DNA of 64,000 bases from Enchytraeus crypticus (GCA_905160935.1 CAJHZI010000417.1:909501-973500), one strand, 5' to 3'; shown: positions 1 to 12,233, counted from the first letter of the stretch. Numbers and translations are program-made. Notes: generated by a model not told the origin, from the letters alone.

Positions 1-948
1 AAAGACAAGAGGGGCATCAGCCTGCCGATTTTCGTTATGGGAAATCCCAACTCCAAGCTAGGCTTACATGATGGGTCATCAAGTACCTCGTTCTTGCATT
101 GCGACGCCGGTAAAGCGTCACTGAAATTAAGACAATTTGATAAAAAATAACTTATATAATTTCGTAATATTTGGTCTAAATGTATTTCTGTATATTTTGC
201 GATTAATTTGAATCAATTTTAAATTTATGAATTAGTTTAAGATATGCATTCTTGTGCCACTTAACCAAAAGAGCGAGTTTTATAATGTTAAGTTACCTGC
301 ACACTTGCTTCGCGCCAGCTTCTATGAACTTGGGGAATATACTCATGGCATTCCTAAAACGGCCAGTCTCATATTTCCACAGAGGCTCATGGCAGGCGTC
401 CATCCGTTCATAACAGAGTTTCACATTGTCAGCGTCACTGATCGATGCTTCGTCCTCGAAAACAGTGCGTGATGGTCGGTACTCTGAATGAATATCAAAA
501 TATTATATGGTATGGTTTGCATTTTGAATGTGTGTTGCTCTAATATAACATTTATTCCTACCAACATGTACATATACCACATTTCCCGTGTTGTGCTCGG
601 CACGCTCAAAATAGTCCAATTGTTAACTATAAGTGTCTTTCATCATCATCATCATCATCGTCATTATCCTCCCTTGAGTCCCAGTTTAACCGGGTCGAGA
701 TACAAATAGACTGTCTCAAATATACCTACTGACAGATCCATGGTCTATAACGCTCCAATCATCTCTATATTCAATTTTCCTCTTCAAGTCCACATACGAG
801 TGGATTATTAAATCATCTATAACATTCCTTTTAATATACTAATATTCGTGGGGGATTCTGCATGTGAGGAGGTGGGCCCAGTATATCTAGAGAGCTTTAC
901 ATCACTAATATATGCTTGAAAGCATCTCAGATAAGTTGACGAATATTT

Positions 949-1018
<70 letters not shown>

Positions 1019-1923
1019 AAGCTTCTCGGGAGGATAATTAACTTAACTTAACTTAACAATATTATACTGGTTAAGAAAGTCACAAAGACTTGTAACACCA
1101 GTTAGACTATTAGGCCAACTAGTTACTAGTTATTATTAGTTACTATCACCTTGAATGCCTGATGTCATCGTTGTGATTTGTAAATACATTAATAACCAGA
1201 ACTCCAACGACTTCGAAACTAGGCGTCAATTGAACAAAGTTAAGTTCCATCCCGCCTGGTTAGTATTGTGTGGGTGACCACCTTGGAAGACTGAATGTTG
1301 ACAACATTGAAAGGAAAAAATCCAGAGTGTGTTGGAAGGATTTTCTTTAATCCGCGCCAGCTGCAATTGATACGCCAACAAAAGGCAACGATTACTATTA
1401 ACCATGGAGAGGAATGGAGGATATACCAAATACTACAAGACAGGAAATCATGTAGCGGTATGTAGCATATGCGGTATGTAGCACATATAGCACATGCGGT
1501 GTGTAGCACATATAGCACATGCGGTATGTAGCACATGCGGTATGTAGAATCTGTAGCACATGCGGTGTGGAACTATACATACAAAAAATGTTTCAAGCAG
1601 TGAATATTAATACTGATTTCAGTGCAGTATATTATACAAATACTTTTTGCCAGTGTCGATGTCGGTAAGATATCCCATCGCGGAGCAGTATGTGAGGGGT
1701 TCAAATCCTGGGCTCACCGTTACTGATATCGCTTTCGAGAGATGAAACTAACTCCAATATAGGCTGTTAATCTGTAGAGATTTCTGTAATCTGAACAAAT
1801 AAATAAATACATCTATAAATTACCAATTGTAAAATTAGAAATTGCCCAGTGTAACTCACGCTTTGCACACACAAACCCAGCTGCGCAAAGTCCAAGTATC
1901 AATGAAGCCGCTAAGTGGTTCAT
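1..1923 (-). CDS. Unrecognised secreted protein, 5' three exons (partial)
   Basis: Three minus-strand exons: 1923-1860, 483-297 and 120-1, continuing off the left edge. Exon 1 starts at ATG 1923 and codes a typical signal peptide (MNHLAASLILGLCAAGFVCA), then Lys, and stops at a GTGAGT donor in phase 1. Exon 2 has a TTCAG acceptor whose first two bases complete that codon as Gln, and ends at CAG|GTAACT. Exon 3 follows a TTTCAG acceptor and stays open to base 1. Together they give about 123 residues without a stop. The mature part is acidic at its start (VFEDEASISDADN) and has at least five cysteines (KLCYERMDACHEPLW, KQVCSDALPASQC, DPSCKP). I do not recognise the family. An in-frame ATG also lies three codons upstream of the chosen start. 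Seen: matched phases, three consensus splice junctions, hydrophobic leader. Inferred: secretion, and that no further exon lies between 1860 and 483. Confidence 0.6.
640..895. repeat. Interspersed repeat pair (SINE-D fragment, LINE tail)
   Basis: Positions 640-720 carry a (CAT)n tail and the CCCAGTTTAACCGGGTCG core of the SINE-D family (reference copy near 63705-63990). Positions 725-895 match, on the minus strand, the 3' end of the LINE whose best copy is 26585-27155. Both lie in the intron between the first two exons of the secreted-protein gene. Confidence 0.55.
951..1016. repeat. (AT)n microsatellite
   Basis: About 65 bases of uninterrupted AT dinucleotide repeat in the first intron of the secreted-protein gene. 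Confidence 0.95.
1205..1430 (+). mobile_element. 5S-rRNA-derived SINE copy
   Basis: Decayed copy of the 5S-headed SINE whose best copy is 40070-40300. It keeps GTTAAGTTCCATC, GGTTAGTATTGTGTGGGTGACCA... in two short blocks, CCACCTTGGAAGAC, and the downstream body CCGCGCCAGCTGCAATTGAT with ATTAACCATGGAGAGGAATG. It is followed at 1455-1570 by irregular repeats of GCGGTATGTAGCACAT. Confidence 0.6.
1650..1775 (+). mobile_element. tRNA-derived SINE-A copy
   Basis: Copy of SINE-A (described at 32590-32735). The B box GGTTCAAATCC and the tail ATCGCTTTCGAGAGATGAAAC are clear; the A-box side reads GTCGATGTCGGTAAG. Confidence 0.65.
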
Positions 1924-2414
1924 GACATACATGTATTTCAACAAGTTACAGTAGTATATGGCAGCTTCCAATGTGTTGAATGCTGAACAATAAACTGAGG
2001 CTTTGTAACTAACCATGATGTAGGATGAACCAACGGGCACATTCCCTACGTTCATAATTTATGATATACTGTAATTTAAGGCCGCCTAAGTCGTGAGAAT
2101 TCTTGCATACGCCTAATTGGTACGCATTAAAGCAATATTGTTCAAATTAGCCATCATGCCATTTTCTACATGTCTAGACTAAAGTCTTTCTTCTTTTGAC
2201 TTGATAAAGCACTTTATTATTCCACTACAGTACAGAGACCCAGGTCTATCTATCTTAGCTAAATGATAGTTTATTATACACAAGTATAGTTAAGATTCCA
2301 GACGTATTTCAAACTACCTACAAGCCCGAACACTGACAGGCTGCAGCTCAACAAAAACTGGAAAATTAAAAATCATAAAATTCTGCCTTAGCAGGAGATT
2401 ACTCAGCATATTAT

Positions 2415-2660
2415 CCCACCATTGCCTATCTTACACTACTATTCTACCATTGCATAACTTATCCTATTACATATTACTCTACCATTACATATCTTACACT
2501 ATAGCAATATTATTACTCCATTATTGCACATTCTACACTATTGCATATTACTCCGTTATTGCATATTTCACACTATTGCATGTTATTCCACTGTTGAATA
2601 TATCTTACACTAATACGTATTACTTTATTATTAAATATTTTATACTATTGCATATTACTA
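2415..2660. repeat. Irregular minisatellite
   Basis: About 20-base units built on TATTGCATATTACTCCATTA and CATATCTTACACTA, repeated with drift. No coding sense on either strand. Confidence 0.6.
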
Positions 2661-2847
2661 CACACCGGTAACCGATGCGCCACAGGCTCACATGTTTAGG
2701 CTAGTGGAACGATTTTAAAAAAAAACTCCTGTAGAAGTCTTAATGATACAATTTGGGCCCTCCATTGCTACCACCTCATTTAATCACATGCTTGGACCAT
2801 ATTGTCTTTAATGGTCTTGGCCTTGGAGTTTTGGTCTCGACAATTAG

Positions 2848-2849
<2 letters not shown>

Positions 2850-2897
<48 letters not shown>

Positions 2898-2952
2898 CTT
2901 ATCCTATTACAGCTATTAGCATTCGAAATAGTCTCATTTATTCTGGACCCCC

Positions 2953-2996
<44 letters not shown>

Positions 2997-3012
2997 GGGG
3001 TCCAGAATAAAT

Positions 3013-3090
<78 letters not shown>
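2850..3090. repeat. (TA)n tracts carrying transposon tips
   Basis: Three TA microsatellites (about 2851-2896, 2957-2992, 3018-3087) separated by two inverted copies of the tip ACAGGGGGTCCAGAATAAA. These tips match the outer end of the element at 3086-3882. Insertion of TA-targeting elements into a TA tract, then slippage, would explain the arrangement. Confidence 0.7.
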
Positions 3091-3882
3091 GGGGTCCAGA
3101 ATAAATGAGACTATTTTGAATGCTAATAGCTTTGACAAATTTTATTCAAACGTCTTACTTAATACATTAAATTAAAAACAATTCTCTTTCACTTAATTTT
3201 CTAAATATCTAAGAGATTCTATAACACATGCTTGAGACATTATCATTAGTCGACGATGTGCAATCTTCAATGAAATTTCGTGAAAACTCAAAATCTAAAA
3301 ATCAAGAATTTAAGATCATGCATTAGGCCTTAACAATTTCAAAAAGCGCATTGCAGTTTCTATCAATGTCCTAAATGAATTGAGAATTAATGAAAAAAGT
3401 GTTCAATGTGTCCAACATCTGCCCGAATAGCTGCATTCACCTGCTGGGACCAGTGATAAATTGCCGAGTCCACGAGTGTCTGACTGATCTCAGCCCAACG
3501 GAGGTCAATGACTCGTTTCAAATGTTAACGTCGTCAATTGGTTCACGATAGACTAATTGCTGAAGACAATCGTTAACGATCGAATAGTAAATCGGGTTCA
3601 AATCAGGGGGCGCGGGGGGGGGGCTTTTAGGTGGCCAGTTCTACGGTTCAGTAAACTCTGGCAGGTTTACTTTCATACAGGCGATCTTGGGACATGAAAA
3701 TCACATATCGGCGACTAATGATAGTTTCTCAAACATGTGAAATAGTATCTCTTAGATATTTAGAAAGGTAATAGAAAAGAGAATTATCTTTAAACTAATG
3801 TATCAAGTAAGACGTTTGGATAAAATTAATCGAAGTTAGTAGCCTTCAACGTAGTTTCATTTACTCTGAACCACCCTGTATA
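3086..3882 (-). mobile_element. Tc1/mariner-like non-autonomous element with long TIRs
   Basis: The left end (3086 on) and the reverse complement of the right end (3882 back) align for well over 150 bases, starting ACAGGGGGTCCAGAATAAA on the left and ACAGGGTGGTTCAGAGTAAA on the right, and sharing CCAAACGTCTTACTT-like and TCTAAATATCTAAGAGAT blocks. TA tracts flank both ends, as expected for a TA-targeting family. On the minus strand about 3650-3400 codes a broken stretch resembling the C-terminal end of DDE transposases of this superfamily (a Pro-rich block, then RVIDLRWAEISQTLVDSAIY). Frameshifts make it non-functional. The superfamily call is inferred from TIR, target and the protein shred. 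Confidence 0.6.
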
Positions 3883-3949
3883 TATATAAAATTATATATA
3901 TATATATATATAATATATACATAAATATATGTATATTTTCAATTGGATC

Positions 3950-4085
3950 TGCTTATACTGATATGAGAGTAAATCAAGGACATTCACTGGATTGGTTGTA
4001 CGAAAAATGGACTAAATTTCTTAACGGTTTAAACATGTGGTATTAAAAGTGATAGATAACAACGTAGTTGATCAGTTCACTATAA
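3950..4085 (+). mobile_element. tRNA-derived SINE-B, 3' part
   Basis: Matches the 3' body of SINE-B (reference 7150-7380): GAGAGTAAATCAAGGACATT, GGTTGTACGAAAAATGG, TTAAACATGTGGTATTAAAA and a GATCAGTTCACTATAA end. The tRNA-like head is missing. Confidence 0.65.
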
Positions 4086-4176
4086 CGTGTGTTATTACTA
4101 TTATTGCTGCATTAGGCTTTAGCTGATTGATCAAGATATAGAGTTTTGCTCTAAGATATAAATAGGCCAAATAACT

Positions 4177-5065
4177 CAGGGGTTCATAAACTGTGGGTCG
4201 CGACCCGAAAGTGGGTCGCGAGGCTGGTCTCGGTGGGTCGCCAAGGGTCTCCAAAAACATTTTTTTAAAAAACCTTACATTAATCTTTAGATAATTTTTG
4301 TGAACTTCCAACAAGAACAACTGGAAACAAACTACAGTGCTCAGACTATGTAGGAATTACTACAGACGGTGCTGCAGCCTCAATGCCTGGAGTTCGCGTG
4401 GGATTTTTTCAGTGCATTAAAAACGTTGCTCCTCTTGCAGTGTCCTATCACTGTTGCATTCGCCGTGAAGGATTAGCAACTAAAGATTTAGGTAAAGATT
4501 TGCAAGACATGTTTTGCAAGGCCGTTAAAATGATTAACGACATTAAAGCTAGCTCACTGAATTAGCATTCGTTTCGAGTTTTTGTTCTAAATAGGGTGCG
4601 CAACATTGTTACCAACAGGGGAAACGTTGCACAAACCTTTTGAACTGAGAAGTGAAATAGGCCTACTCCTTTTCCGGCTGAACAAGAATTCCTATCATTC
4701 GCTAACAGATTACCTGACTGATCACAGTGATCAGCTTTGGTTGTCGAAGGTGACCTGTCTAGTAGGCATCTTTGGTATGTTCAATGATCTAAACCTGGGC
4801 TTACATGGAGTAGAAAGTGATCTGTTTCGGCACATGGATAAAATACCAGCATTTGTGAAGAAATTAAGCCTTGTAAAACGCGCATAGAAAAAGGTAGAAT
4901 GGACATGCTTCCTTGTTTGTCACATATCTTTACTCAAACAGAAACTACTGCCATGTCAGCTTCCATCAATACTGTAATCGGTAACCATCTAGATTTGCTT
5001 TCCAACAAATTTAAACGATGACAGAGTCGATCTTCAGTGGCTATGAAATCCATTCGATGTAGATG
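4177..5065 (+). pseudogene. Dead hAT-family transposase (ZBED/SCAND3-like)
   Basis: The element starts at CAGGGGTTCATAAACTGTGG followed by GGGTCGCGACCC, typical of hAT termini that resemble 'CAGGGGTTC...GGGTCGCGACC'. From about 4320 the plus strand codes ITTDGAAASMPG, VAPLAVSYHCCIRREGLATK, then after stops and shifts HKPFELRSEIGLLLF, WLSKVTCLVGIFGMFNDLN and FVKKLSLVK. This is the order of the RNase-H-like catalytic core of animal hAT transposases and of their ZBED5/SCAND3-like relatives. At least two frame breaks divide it. The 3' terminus was not found; the following 5085-5175 is palindromic. Confidence 0.7.
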
Positions 5066-5084
5066 TTAGTTTAACTTTCTCACT

Positions 5085-5175
5085 ATAACTTTCTTACTAT
5101 AACTTTCTCAGAAAGTTATAGTATTTACTATAACTTTCATTTACTATAACTTTCTCAGTAAGTTATAGTAAATGA
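5085..5175. repeat. Nested palindromes
   Basis: Repeated ACTATAACTTTCTCA units in alternating orientation. The best hairpin has arms 5138-5152 (CATTTACTATAACTT) and 5160-5174, perfectly complementary with a 7-base loop. Confidence 0.8.
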
Positions 5176-5399
5176 ATGTATCTGTCACCACTTGCTACGC
5201 GCATTGATCTCCTTGTTAATGCTAAGCAAGCGCATCTATCCCACTAATAACAGTTGACTACAACTGGCTAACTAGCCACCACTATGGGTAGTGCTTAGCT
5301 TTAACTAATTTATTGCGTACTATATTGTTCAGCACAAGTTTTAACATGACATTTAACTTTGTTCCGGAAGACGGTATTAAATATTTGTATCTTTCTCTT

Positions 5400-5560
5400 A
5401 CTTCATCTCAGCACATTTCTTTTGCAGATTGGTTTGGGTAAATTATCTGTAGTGATGTGTGCTGTGGAGGCGTCACTGACATCATCCTTGGACGAGTAAA
5501 TGGACATTAAAGTTTTATTATTATTATTATTACTATTGTTATTATTATTATTCCGTAAAT
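5400..5560 (+). mobile_element. SINE-C copy with ATT-repeat tail
   Basis: Core GACATCATCCTTGGACGAG, then TGGACATTAAAG and a (TTATTA)n tail. Other copies of this core: 26260-26330, 28845-28930, 38770-38835, 44820-44870 (minus), 56560-56680, 57420-57545, 63655-63725. The shared end with a short tandem tail is SINE-like; no tRNA boxes were recognised in it. Confidence 0.5.
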
Positions 5561-5744
5561 CATCCGCTCGCCCTCTATTAAACTATTTAATAAATGGTAA
5601 CAATGACACTAGTAAATAGAAATGTCTGAAATATCTGATTAAAATCTGATGAAAAACTGTAGTGTATAGGTCGTCGGTTTCAAAATTTTATTTGAGTGGA
5701 TAGCCATTGTATAAAGTTTAATTAAGAACCCCTTCTATAACTGA

Positions 5745-6830
5745 TGGTAACACAGCATTGGTTTCAAATCTGTGAACTTCAGGGTTGGCCAGGAATTGTT
5801 GGCCTGCTGACCATGCAGCTAGCCAACACGCCGCTTCTTTTCTTTGATTGGATTTTTCTTCGATTGGTTCTTTATTAGGCGCTTGTAATTTACAACAATG
5901 ATAACTATACGAACTCTGAAACTTGTTTTAAACTAATAAGTAACTAAGGAGTTATGACGTTTATAGTCTACGTCTAGCGATGCGAGTGCTATTTATCAGT
6001 TTAATTACTTTAGTTTATTACACTCTAATAGTTTGGCTTAGGCCTAATACTTAGCAATAGTATGGTTACGGTGAAGTAATTTTTTGCAATCAATAAATAT
6101 ATAGGCCCTACATGTAAGTATAAATGACACATGCAAAATTTAAAAATAATATTACTGATATTTTCCTTCCTAAATTTAGGGTCCACGTTTCATAATTGAT
6201 TAGCCAATGAATAAGAATAATGTAATTAATGAAATTTATTTAAGTACCATTTTAGAAATCTAATCCTAATTCCATTTAATTGAACCTTTTTAAAATCTAA
6301 TTCTAATCCGATTTTTAACTAGTTTCACATATAGATTTTTAATTCCTTGTATGTAGTTAATTTATAGTAATATAATTTTATTACTGCATTAGGCTTTAGC
6401 TGATTGATAAAAATGTAGCCTACAGCTTTGCTCTATGCTATAAATAGCCTGGGCCTTAAAACTGAAGCTAACACACCATTGGTTTTTTTTTAATCCATGA
6501 ACTTCAATATCTGATTGGCCAGTAATTTTAGGCCTGCTGACCATGCAGCTAGCTAACACGCCGCTTAATTGGTTCTTTGTTTGGTGCTTGTAAATTTTCA
6601 ACAATGATAACTACGAACTCGATAATTAATTATAGAAACTGTTTTTATACAAACACGTACTTGCGGAGTACGTGATGTTTATAGTCTTCGTTTAGCGATA
6701 AAAGTGGTATTTATCAATTTAATTATTGCAGTTTATTGCATTTTAATAGTTCGGCTTAATATTTAGCAATAGTATGGTTACGGTGAAATAATTTTTTGCA
6801 ATCTATAAATAAGTATAAATGGCACATCAT
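5745..6830. repeat. Diverged direct repeat pair
   Basis: 5745-6110 and 6465-6830 align along their whole length. Shared blocks include GCCTGCTGACCATGCAGCTA, AACACGCCGCTT, AGCAATAGTATGGTTACGGT and GAAATAATTTTTTGCAATC. A shorter third piece, GCATTAGGCTTTAGCTGATT, links 4108 and 6385. No coding capacity is visible. They could be ends or copies of one unidentified element. Confidence 0.7.
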
Positions 6831-7080
6831 AATTAAAAAATAATATGCGTAGGCCTATTTGCCAAAACTAATTAAGATTAGTTGCTTTATTTAAACTTGG
6901 GCATATTTTATTTTGTCATTCAGCTAATTCTAATTAAATTTGACTAATTAGCTTCATCTAATTTCAATTCTAATTAATTATTAATCTGAAAATGCTAATT
7001 CTAATTTTAATTCATTACAACATTTCGTATCTAATTCTAGAGTTTTGTTTATAGCAAAACAGTCAAATTTGGGTGCGAAG

Positions 7081-7122
7081 AGAATTTATAGGATTTATGA
7101 GAGCATAAATCCTATAAATTCT
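7081..7122. repeat. Perfect 19-bp-arm hairpin
   Basis: Arms 7081-7099 (AGAATTTATAGGATTTATG) and 7104-7122 are fully complementary with a four-base AGAG loop. Confidence 0.9.
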
Positions 7123-7149
7123 ATTTAAATATTATATAAATAAATGAAT

Positions 7150-7380
7150 GTCCAAATAGCGTAGGGATAACGTCATGAAGTTTTAAATGACAGATCCTGC
7201 GGTGAATTGAATCCGCGGGTTCGAATCCCGGCCTCGCTGATCTGAGAGTAAAATCTCGGACATTCACTGGACTGGTTATACGGAAAATGGTCTAAATTGT
7301 CTAACGGATTAAACATGTGGTTTTAAAAGTGATAGATATCAACGTAATTGATTATTCACTATAATGCGTGTTTACTTTTA
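7150..7380 (+). mobile_element. tRNA-derived SINE-B, reference copy
   Basis: Starts CCAAATAGCGTAGGGATAAC (A-box-like), has a B box GGGTTCGAATCCC about 50 bases on, then a body with TGAGAGTAAAATCTCGGACA, CATTCACTGGACTGGTTATA, TAAACATGTGG and ATTATTCACTATAATGCGTG. Other copies are at 3950-4085, 30135-30315, 31380-31620, 47060-47310 and 51308-51555, all on the plus strand. Pol III promoter spacing and repetition support a tRNA-derived SINE. Confidence 0.75.
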
Positions 7381-7642
7381 CATACGGCCATGATAATGCA
7401 AAGAGTAGCCAAGGCATTATATTCTCAAACTTTTGTTCCGGAAAAATACAATAGCGATAATATATAATTATAGATGACAGATTTCATACTATAAACGTCA
7501 TAGTTGATTATTCTCTAAAATGCGTGTTTACTTTACTTATTTTTCATACTGTATGTAGTACCATTTAACTCATATCTTGATTCGAGTTCTTAACGTAAAC
7601 AATAATAATAATAGTTTGTTTTGCTCGAGTGACAGTATATTG

Positions 7643-7644
<2 letters not shown>

Positions 7645-7680
<36 letters not shown>

Positions 7681-7820
7681 CAACAATTAGAGTGCTACAG
7701 TCATCAATGACAACATCGAGCACTATTGAGACAAAATCAAGCTGGCGAGCAAAAAAAGAAGGTCCAAAAACTGTGCAAATTCCAAAATCCAGAAATTCAG
7801 TCCAAAGTAAAGGGAGTTAA
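7645..7820 (+). repeat. Interspersed repeat G with AAT microsatellite head
   Basis: An (AAT)n tract runs into TTAGAGTGCTACAGTCATCA, CGAGCACTATTGAGACAAAA, a TTCCAAAATCC block and AATTCAGTCCAAAG. The same unit occurs at 17845-18010 (minus), 38025-38170 (minus), 48015-48150 and 53625-53790. It is always next to an AAT/ATT tract, so it is probably a small retroelement end. The open frame through it is not a gene. Confidence 0.65.
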
Positions 7821-8484
7821 AGAAAAGGTGGTTTAGGCGCAGGTCGCTGCTCATGGACACTGGATGGAAAAGAGAGATGGAAAGATAGGTCTTCAACTGC
7901 TTATTAACTGTATATGTAGATCAACGACAAAAATCGTACTATTTATTAAATTTGGTATAGAAGTTTTTAAATTAAGTTTAGTTAAGCACTAGATTTATGT
8001 TTAGGGTTGGGATAGGGTTAGGATTTTATTTGAATTGAATTAGGTTTATATTAATGGAATTAGGGTTTGATTACATGACATTTAGAAAAGACACCTAAAT
8101 TAGAAATGTAGAAGTAGAAGTGTTACAATTTAATTGTTGTGTTTAATTATAACAGTATATTACAGTAGGCCTACTGGACTATAAAGCAAATACATGGTTA
8201 TTTAAGATCCATTAGTATTGAAATACTAGAAGACCCATTGTTTCGGATTTAAGGAATATCAGATTATTAAATTTGCCTGCTTTATTTTATTGCCGTCTTA
8301 CTATAACGTTTAATTTTAATTTTATCTTTTCAGATTCTACAGGATAATAATATTTAGTAGCAACTGTGATCATTAATTTGCGAGTTTTGCATTTGCTAAA
8401 GTTTGGATAGGCAGCGGAATATTGTATTTCTTTGAATTACTCTTTCCCAGTTTAAAATTAGTGCATCAGTTATTTCACTGAACA

Positions 8485-11400
8485 ATGGATGTTAAAGAAT
8501 TGCCAGAGATGGCTGATGATGGTGCCGAACAGAGAGAGGCTGCAAAAGTCGTGGCTTCCACGGACACTGATGGGTCTGCAGAAGATATAAAAATGGAATT
8601 GCAGTCGTCACCAGTTCAGCCTGTGAAGCGCGACATGTCTACAGATAAGCAAACTCTTATGGCTGTTCTGGCTTTTCTAAAGAAAAATAATTTTAAGGTA
8701 TGCTTTTGTCAATCAAATTAAATATAATGTGATAACCTTAAGTGTATGACCATATTTTTCATCTGAAAAACACATATGGTACTGAGATTCGTTTTTGAAT
8801 TAAATGTTTTTTGTTTCTATTAGAATGCTGTAATCTCTAATATATTTAAAAATCAATAGAGTAACTGTGCATAAAAATAATTATATGATAATGGATTCTT
8901 TCATTATCAGAAGTCTGGCATACAGCAGAAAACATCAATGTTTAGATGACACGCATTGATGTCTATAAAATGTACTAAATTACAGAAGAGCTGAAAAATT
9001 AATAACAGTTGTTATAAAAATCTAAGGTTAATGTCAGTTTCGTCACTTGAAAGCGATGTCAGTGACAGGTGAGCCCAGGATTTGAACCCCGCACATACTG
9101 ATCCTTGGTCGAGTATCTTTCTTACCGACTTCGCCACTGGCTCCAGTCATTGGCGAAGTTGGTAAAGCCATCGTAATGATGGAATTTTTGTCCATTGCTG
9201 GAGAATTTAGTAGGCATGAGAAATTACTGCATCTATTTCTCAACTCGATTGTGCTATGCACTTTCACTGGCGGGAGTATCCGATACATGACATGCTGTAA
9301 ATTACTTACTACAGAGTGACAGTTATCTGTATCAGCCACTGCAGCAATGAGAGCTTTCGTGAAAATTACGTCTCATGGCCTTTTTGCGAAAAGTCTCAAA
9401 ATGTTCTTTCTCTGCTGTAGCATTAAAGTGATATCTTAGAAAGTATTTGAAATAAAATTTAATTTAAAATCTCCGAATACCACTTTGGGATAGTTAATTG
9501 AAATCACAACTAAAGTAAACTATTAGTTCAACGTCAACAATTTGAACGATTAAATTTTACTTCATTTTTTAAAATTAAATATGTACTATTTTACACTGTG
9601 AGTGATTGCTAATAGAGATGATTGCAGGCAATCTTAGAATGGCTTACCCAGAGCCAGGTCTGAGATCCTATCAGGCCTGGTTCTGACAAAAACAAGTAAC
9701 AAATTTATGGCAATCTTCTAATGTTCTGGCTGCACAATAATATCTGGATTATTTGCTTTGGACGTACTGATAAGATATATTTTTGAGTTACTTTGTTATG
9801 TAGTAAGTAATAGTTTAAGCTGTGGTTTAGAATTCTAAATCATTAGATTGATGTACTGGTAGATTTCATGGTGTGAGTATGAGAGTATGAGCTGTAGTCC
9901 ACATTTCATCTTGAGTTATTGGTGACAGAGGTTCATGGCAGAGCAACTGTGTGTGACAGAACAGCTGCGTGTGAGATAGAGCAGCTGCGTGTGTGTCAGA
10001 GCAGCTGTGTGTGTGACAGAGCAGCTGTGTGTGTGACAGAGCAGCTGCATGTGTGACAGAGCAGCTACGTGTGTGACAGAGCAGCTGCGTGTGTGACAGA
10101 GCAGCTGCGTGTGTGACAGAGCAGCTGGATGTGTGAAAGAGCAGCTGTGTGTGTGACGCAGCTGTGTGTGTAACAGAGCAGCTGTGTGTGTAACAGAGCA
10201 GCTGTGTGTGTGACAGAGCAGCTGCGTGTGTGACAGAGCAGCTGCGTGTGTGACAGAGCAGCTGCGTGTGTGACAGAGCAGCTGCGTGTGTGACAGAGCA
10301 GCTGCGTGTGTGAAAGAGCAGCTGTGTGTGTGAAAGAGCAGCTGGGTGTGTGACAGAGCAGCTGGGTGTGTGACAGAGTAGCTGCTTGTGTGTGAGAATC
10401 GTTGAAGGTGATATGAACAGAAGATACCTCCAGTATGGGTATTAGTGCTAGTATTTGTGTGTGTATGTCTATATGCATGCACAATGCCCTGGGTGAACTG
10501 TAAAAACCCACCCTTTATGTATGTGTGAGTGTAGGAAACAGAGCTGCTGCTAGCCAAAGAGGCGGGAGTTGATGCAATAGAGGAGGAGTTAGCTGCTGTT
10601 GACTCAGCTGATGTGACAGCTGTGCTGGCTGCTGCTGCCACACCTCCAGCACCCTCAGCTGCTGCTTCAATCAGTTCTACCATCTTCAAATGGTAAATAC
10701 TAACTGTTTTTTTTCTAAATACAATGAAACTATAATTTACCTTCTTATGGTAATGGGTTTAACACTTTAACACTTCCTCAGTGACAATTATCTTCTTGAA
10801 GTATTGAAATATTACTAAATATGGTTTTGAGGCAGGTCACCTAAGTAATATTTGGTTGAGTAGATTCGTAAAGAGATCTGATTTATAAAGAGACCAATGT
10901 TGTGTCGTTCCCTCATTGTGCCTGAATCACTATAGATTAGGCCGACCATTAATTGCACACAACAATAAACGCACTGAATAATCATCCCCTCTGAATCCAC
11001 ATTTTTGCAGTCTAAGGGCTACATTAAAGTTTGGAAAGGCCTTTGTGATTGGTTAAACTTGTTGATCAACGAAGTGTTTTCACCTAGCTTGCAAGCATAT
11101 TGTGAGTAGGAATATGTACCTTGAATCTGACCTTTGTAGAACACTTGGGGTATAAACAGTGTGATTATCTTAGGTCTGTATGAATTTATTTTCAAGAGAA
11201 TTAATTAATGTAGACTGGAATTTACTGCCTGGTAGCAATTAAATGAAAATTACTTAATGTGTGTTGAGAAATGATACAACAATCTTTACAGCTCATTGTT
11301 TTAATTGATCTATTTTACAGTGAGATTGACTCTAAGGGTGATATGACTGTTTACTCTGACCAGTACAGAAGTCTTGTACAATTCATTGACAACTCACTTG

Positions 11401-12191
11401 ATAATCACAAGGTAAATTCTTACTAACAATCAGTCAGTCTTTAAACACAAATTATGTCTATTCTGATGGTGGGTCTACATGTTCTCTACCTAGGTTTTGC
11501 GTATTGGCTCTGTTTAAAGTCTAATAGAGTATCCTCTTTATATCACTCAAATGATGTATATGTTACAATTGATGATCAATGTGAACATGATTCTTTGCTG
11601 TCACATGAAATTAGATTGCTTAATCATGATAAGGGTTTATTTTATTGTTATGCTAGATCGACCACCTCTATAGAGTTTTTTGTTATTTACATGTCTAAGT
11701 ATGTGTTAAATTGTTTCTATATATACATTTCTATATAATTTTTAATCCGTATTTTTAGGAGCATCTGTTCTCATCGCCTCAGGTTAGTTGCAAGGACAAA
11801 AATATACAATAATAATAAAATAATATAATCTGCTCATTTCTTTCTACATTGACCGATCTGAGAATCTTTTTTCTGCTCATTGAACCACTACTTTCACATT
11901 ACTAGGCAAGAGAGTCAGATTATTAACCTATGACAGAATGAGATGGTTTTTAGTTTTTCCAGGAAAGTGTTAATTAATATACTTTTCACTACTTTTCTTT
12001 TATCTAGTTGCATTTCTTATGACTGATGCTGCTCATTTTTGTAATTTTATGATATAAGTGATTTTATTGAACTATATGATTTTCTAGTTTCCATTTTGTT
12101 GTAAAATGCAGCTAAACATCTAAAGATGATACACAACTAAAGTGGGATTAGCGGAAGATGTTGATGATAATCATGATGATGATACTCATGT

Positions 12192-12233
<42 letters not shown>

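Noticed and set aside
1-150. Plus-strand open frame from base 1 to a TAA at 148-150
   Set aside because: The minus strand gives a better explanation: an exon with a TTTCAG acceptor at 121-123 that is in phase with a second exon and a signal-peptide exon.
2753-3138. Frames with (YI)n runs; likewise 39018-39218 and 39637-39828
   Set aside because: TA dinucleotide repeats, no gene content.
9916-10689. 257-codon minus-strand frame with repeated SCSVTHAAALSHTQLL
   Set aside because: Read-through of a 20-base minisatellite, opposite to TAF5 exon 2.
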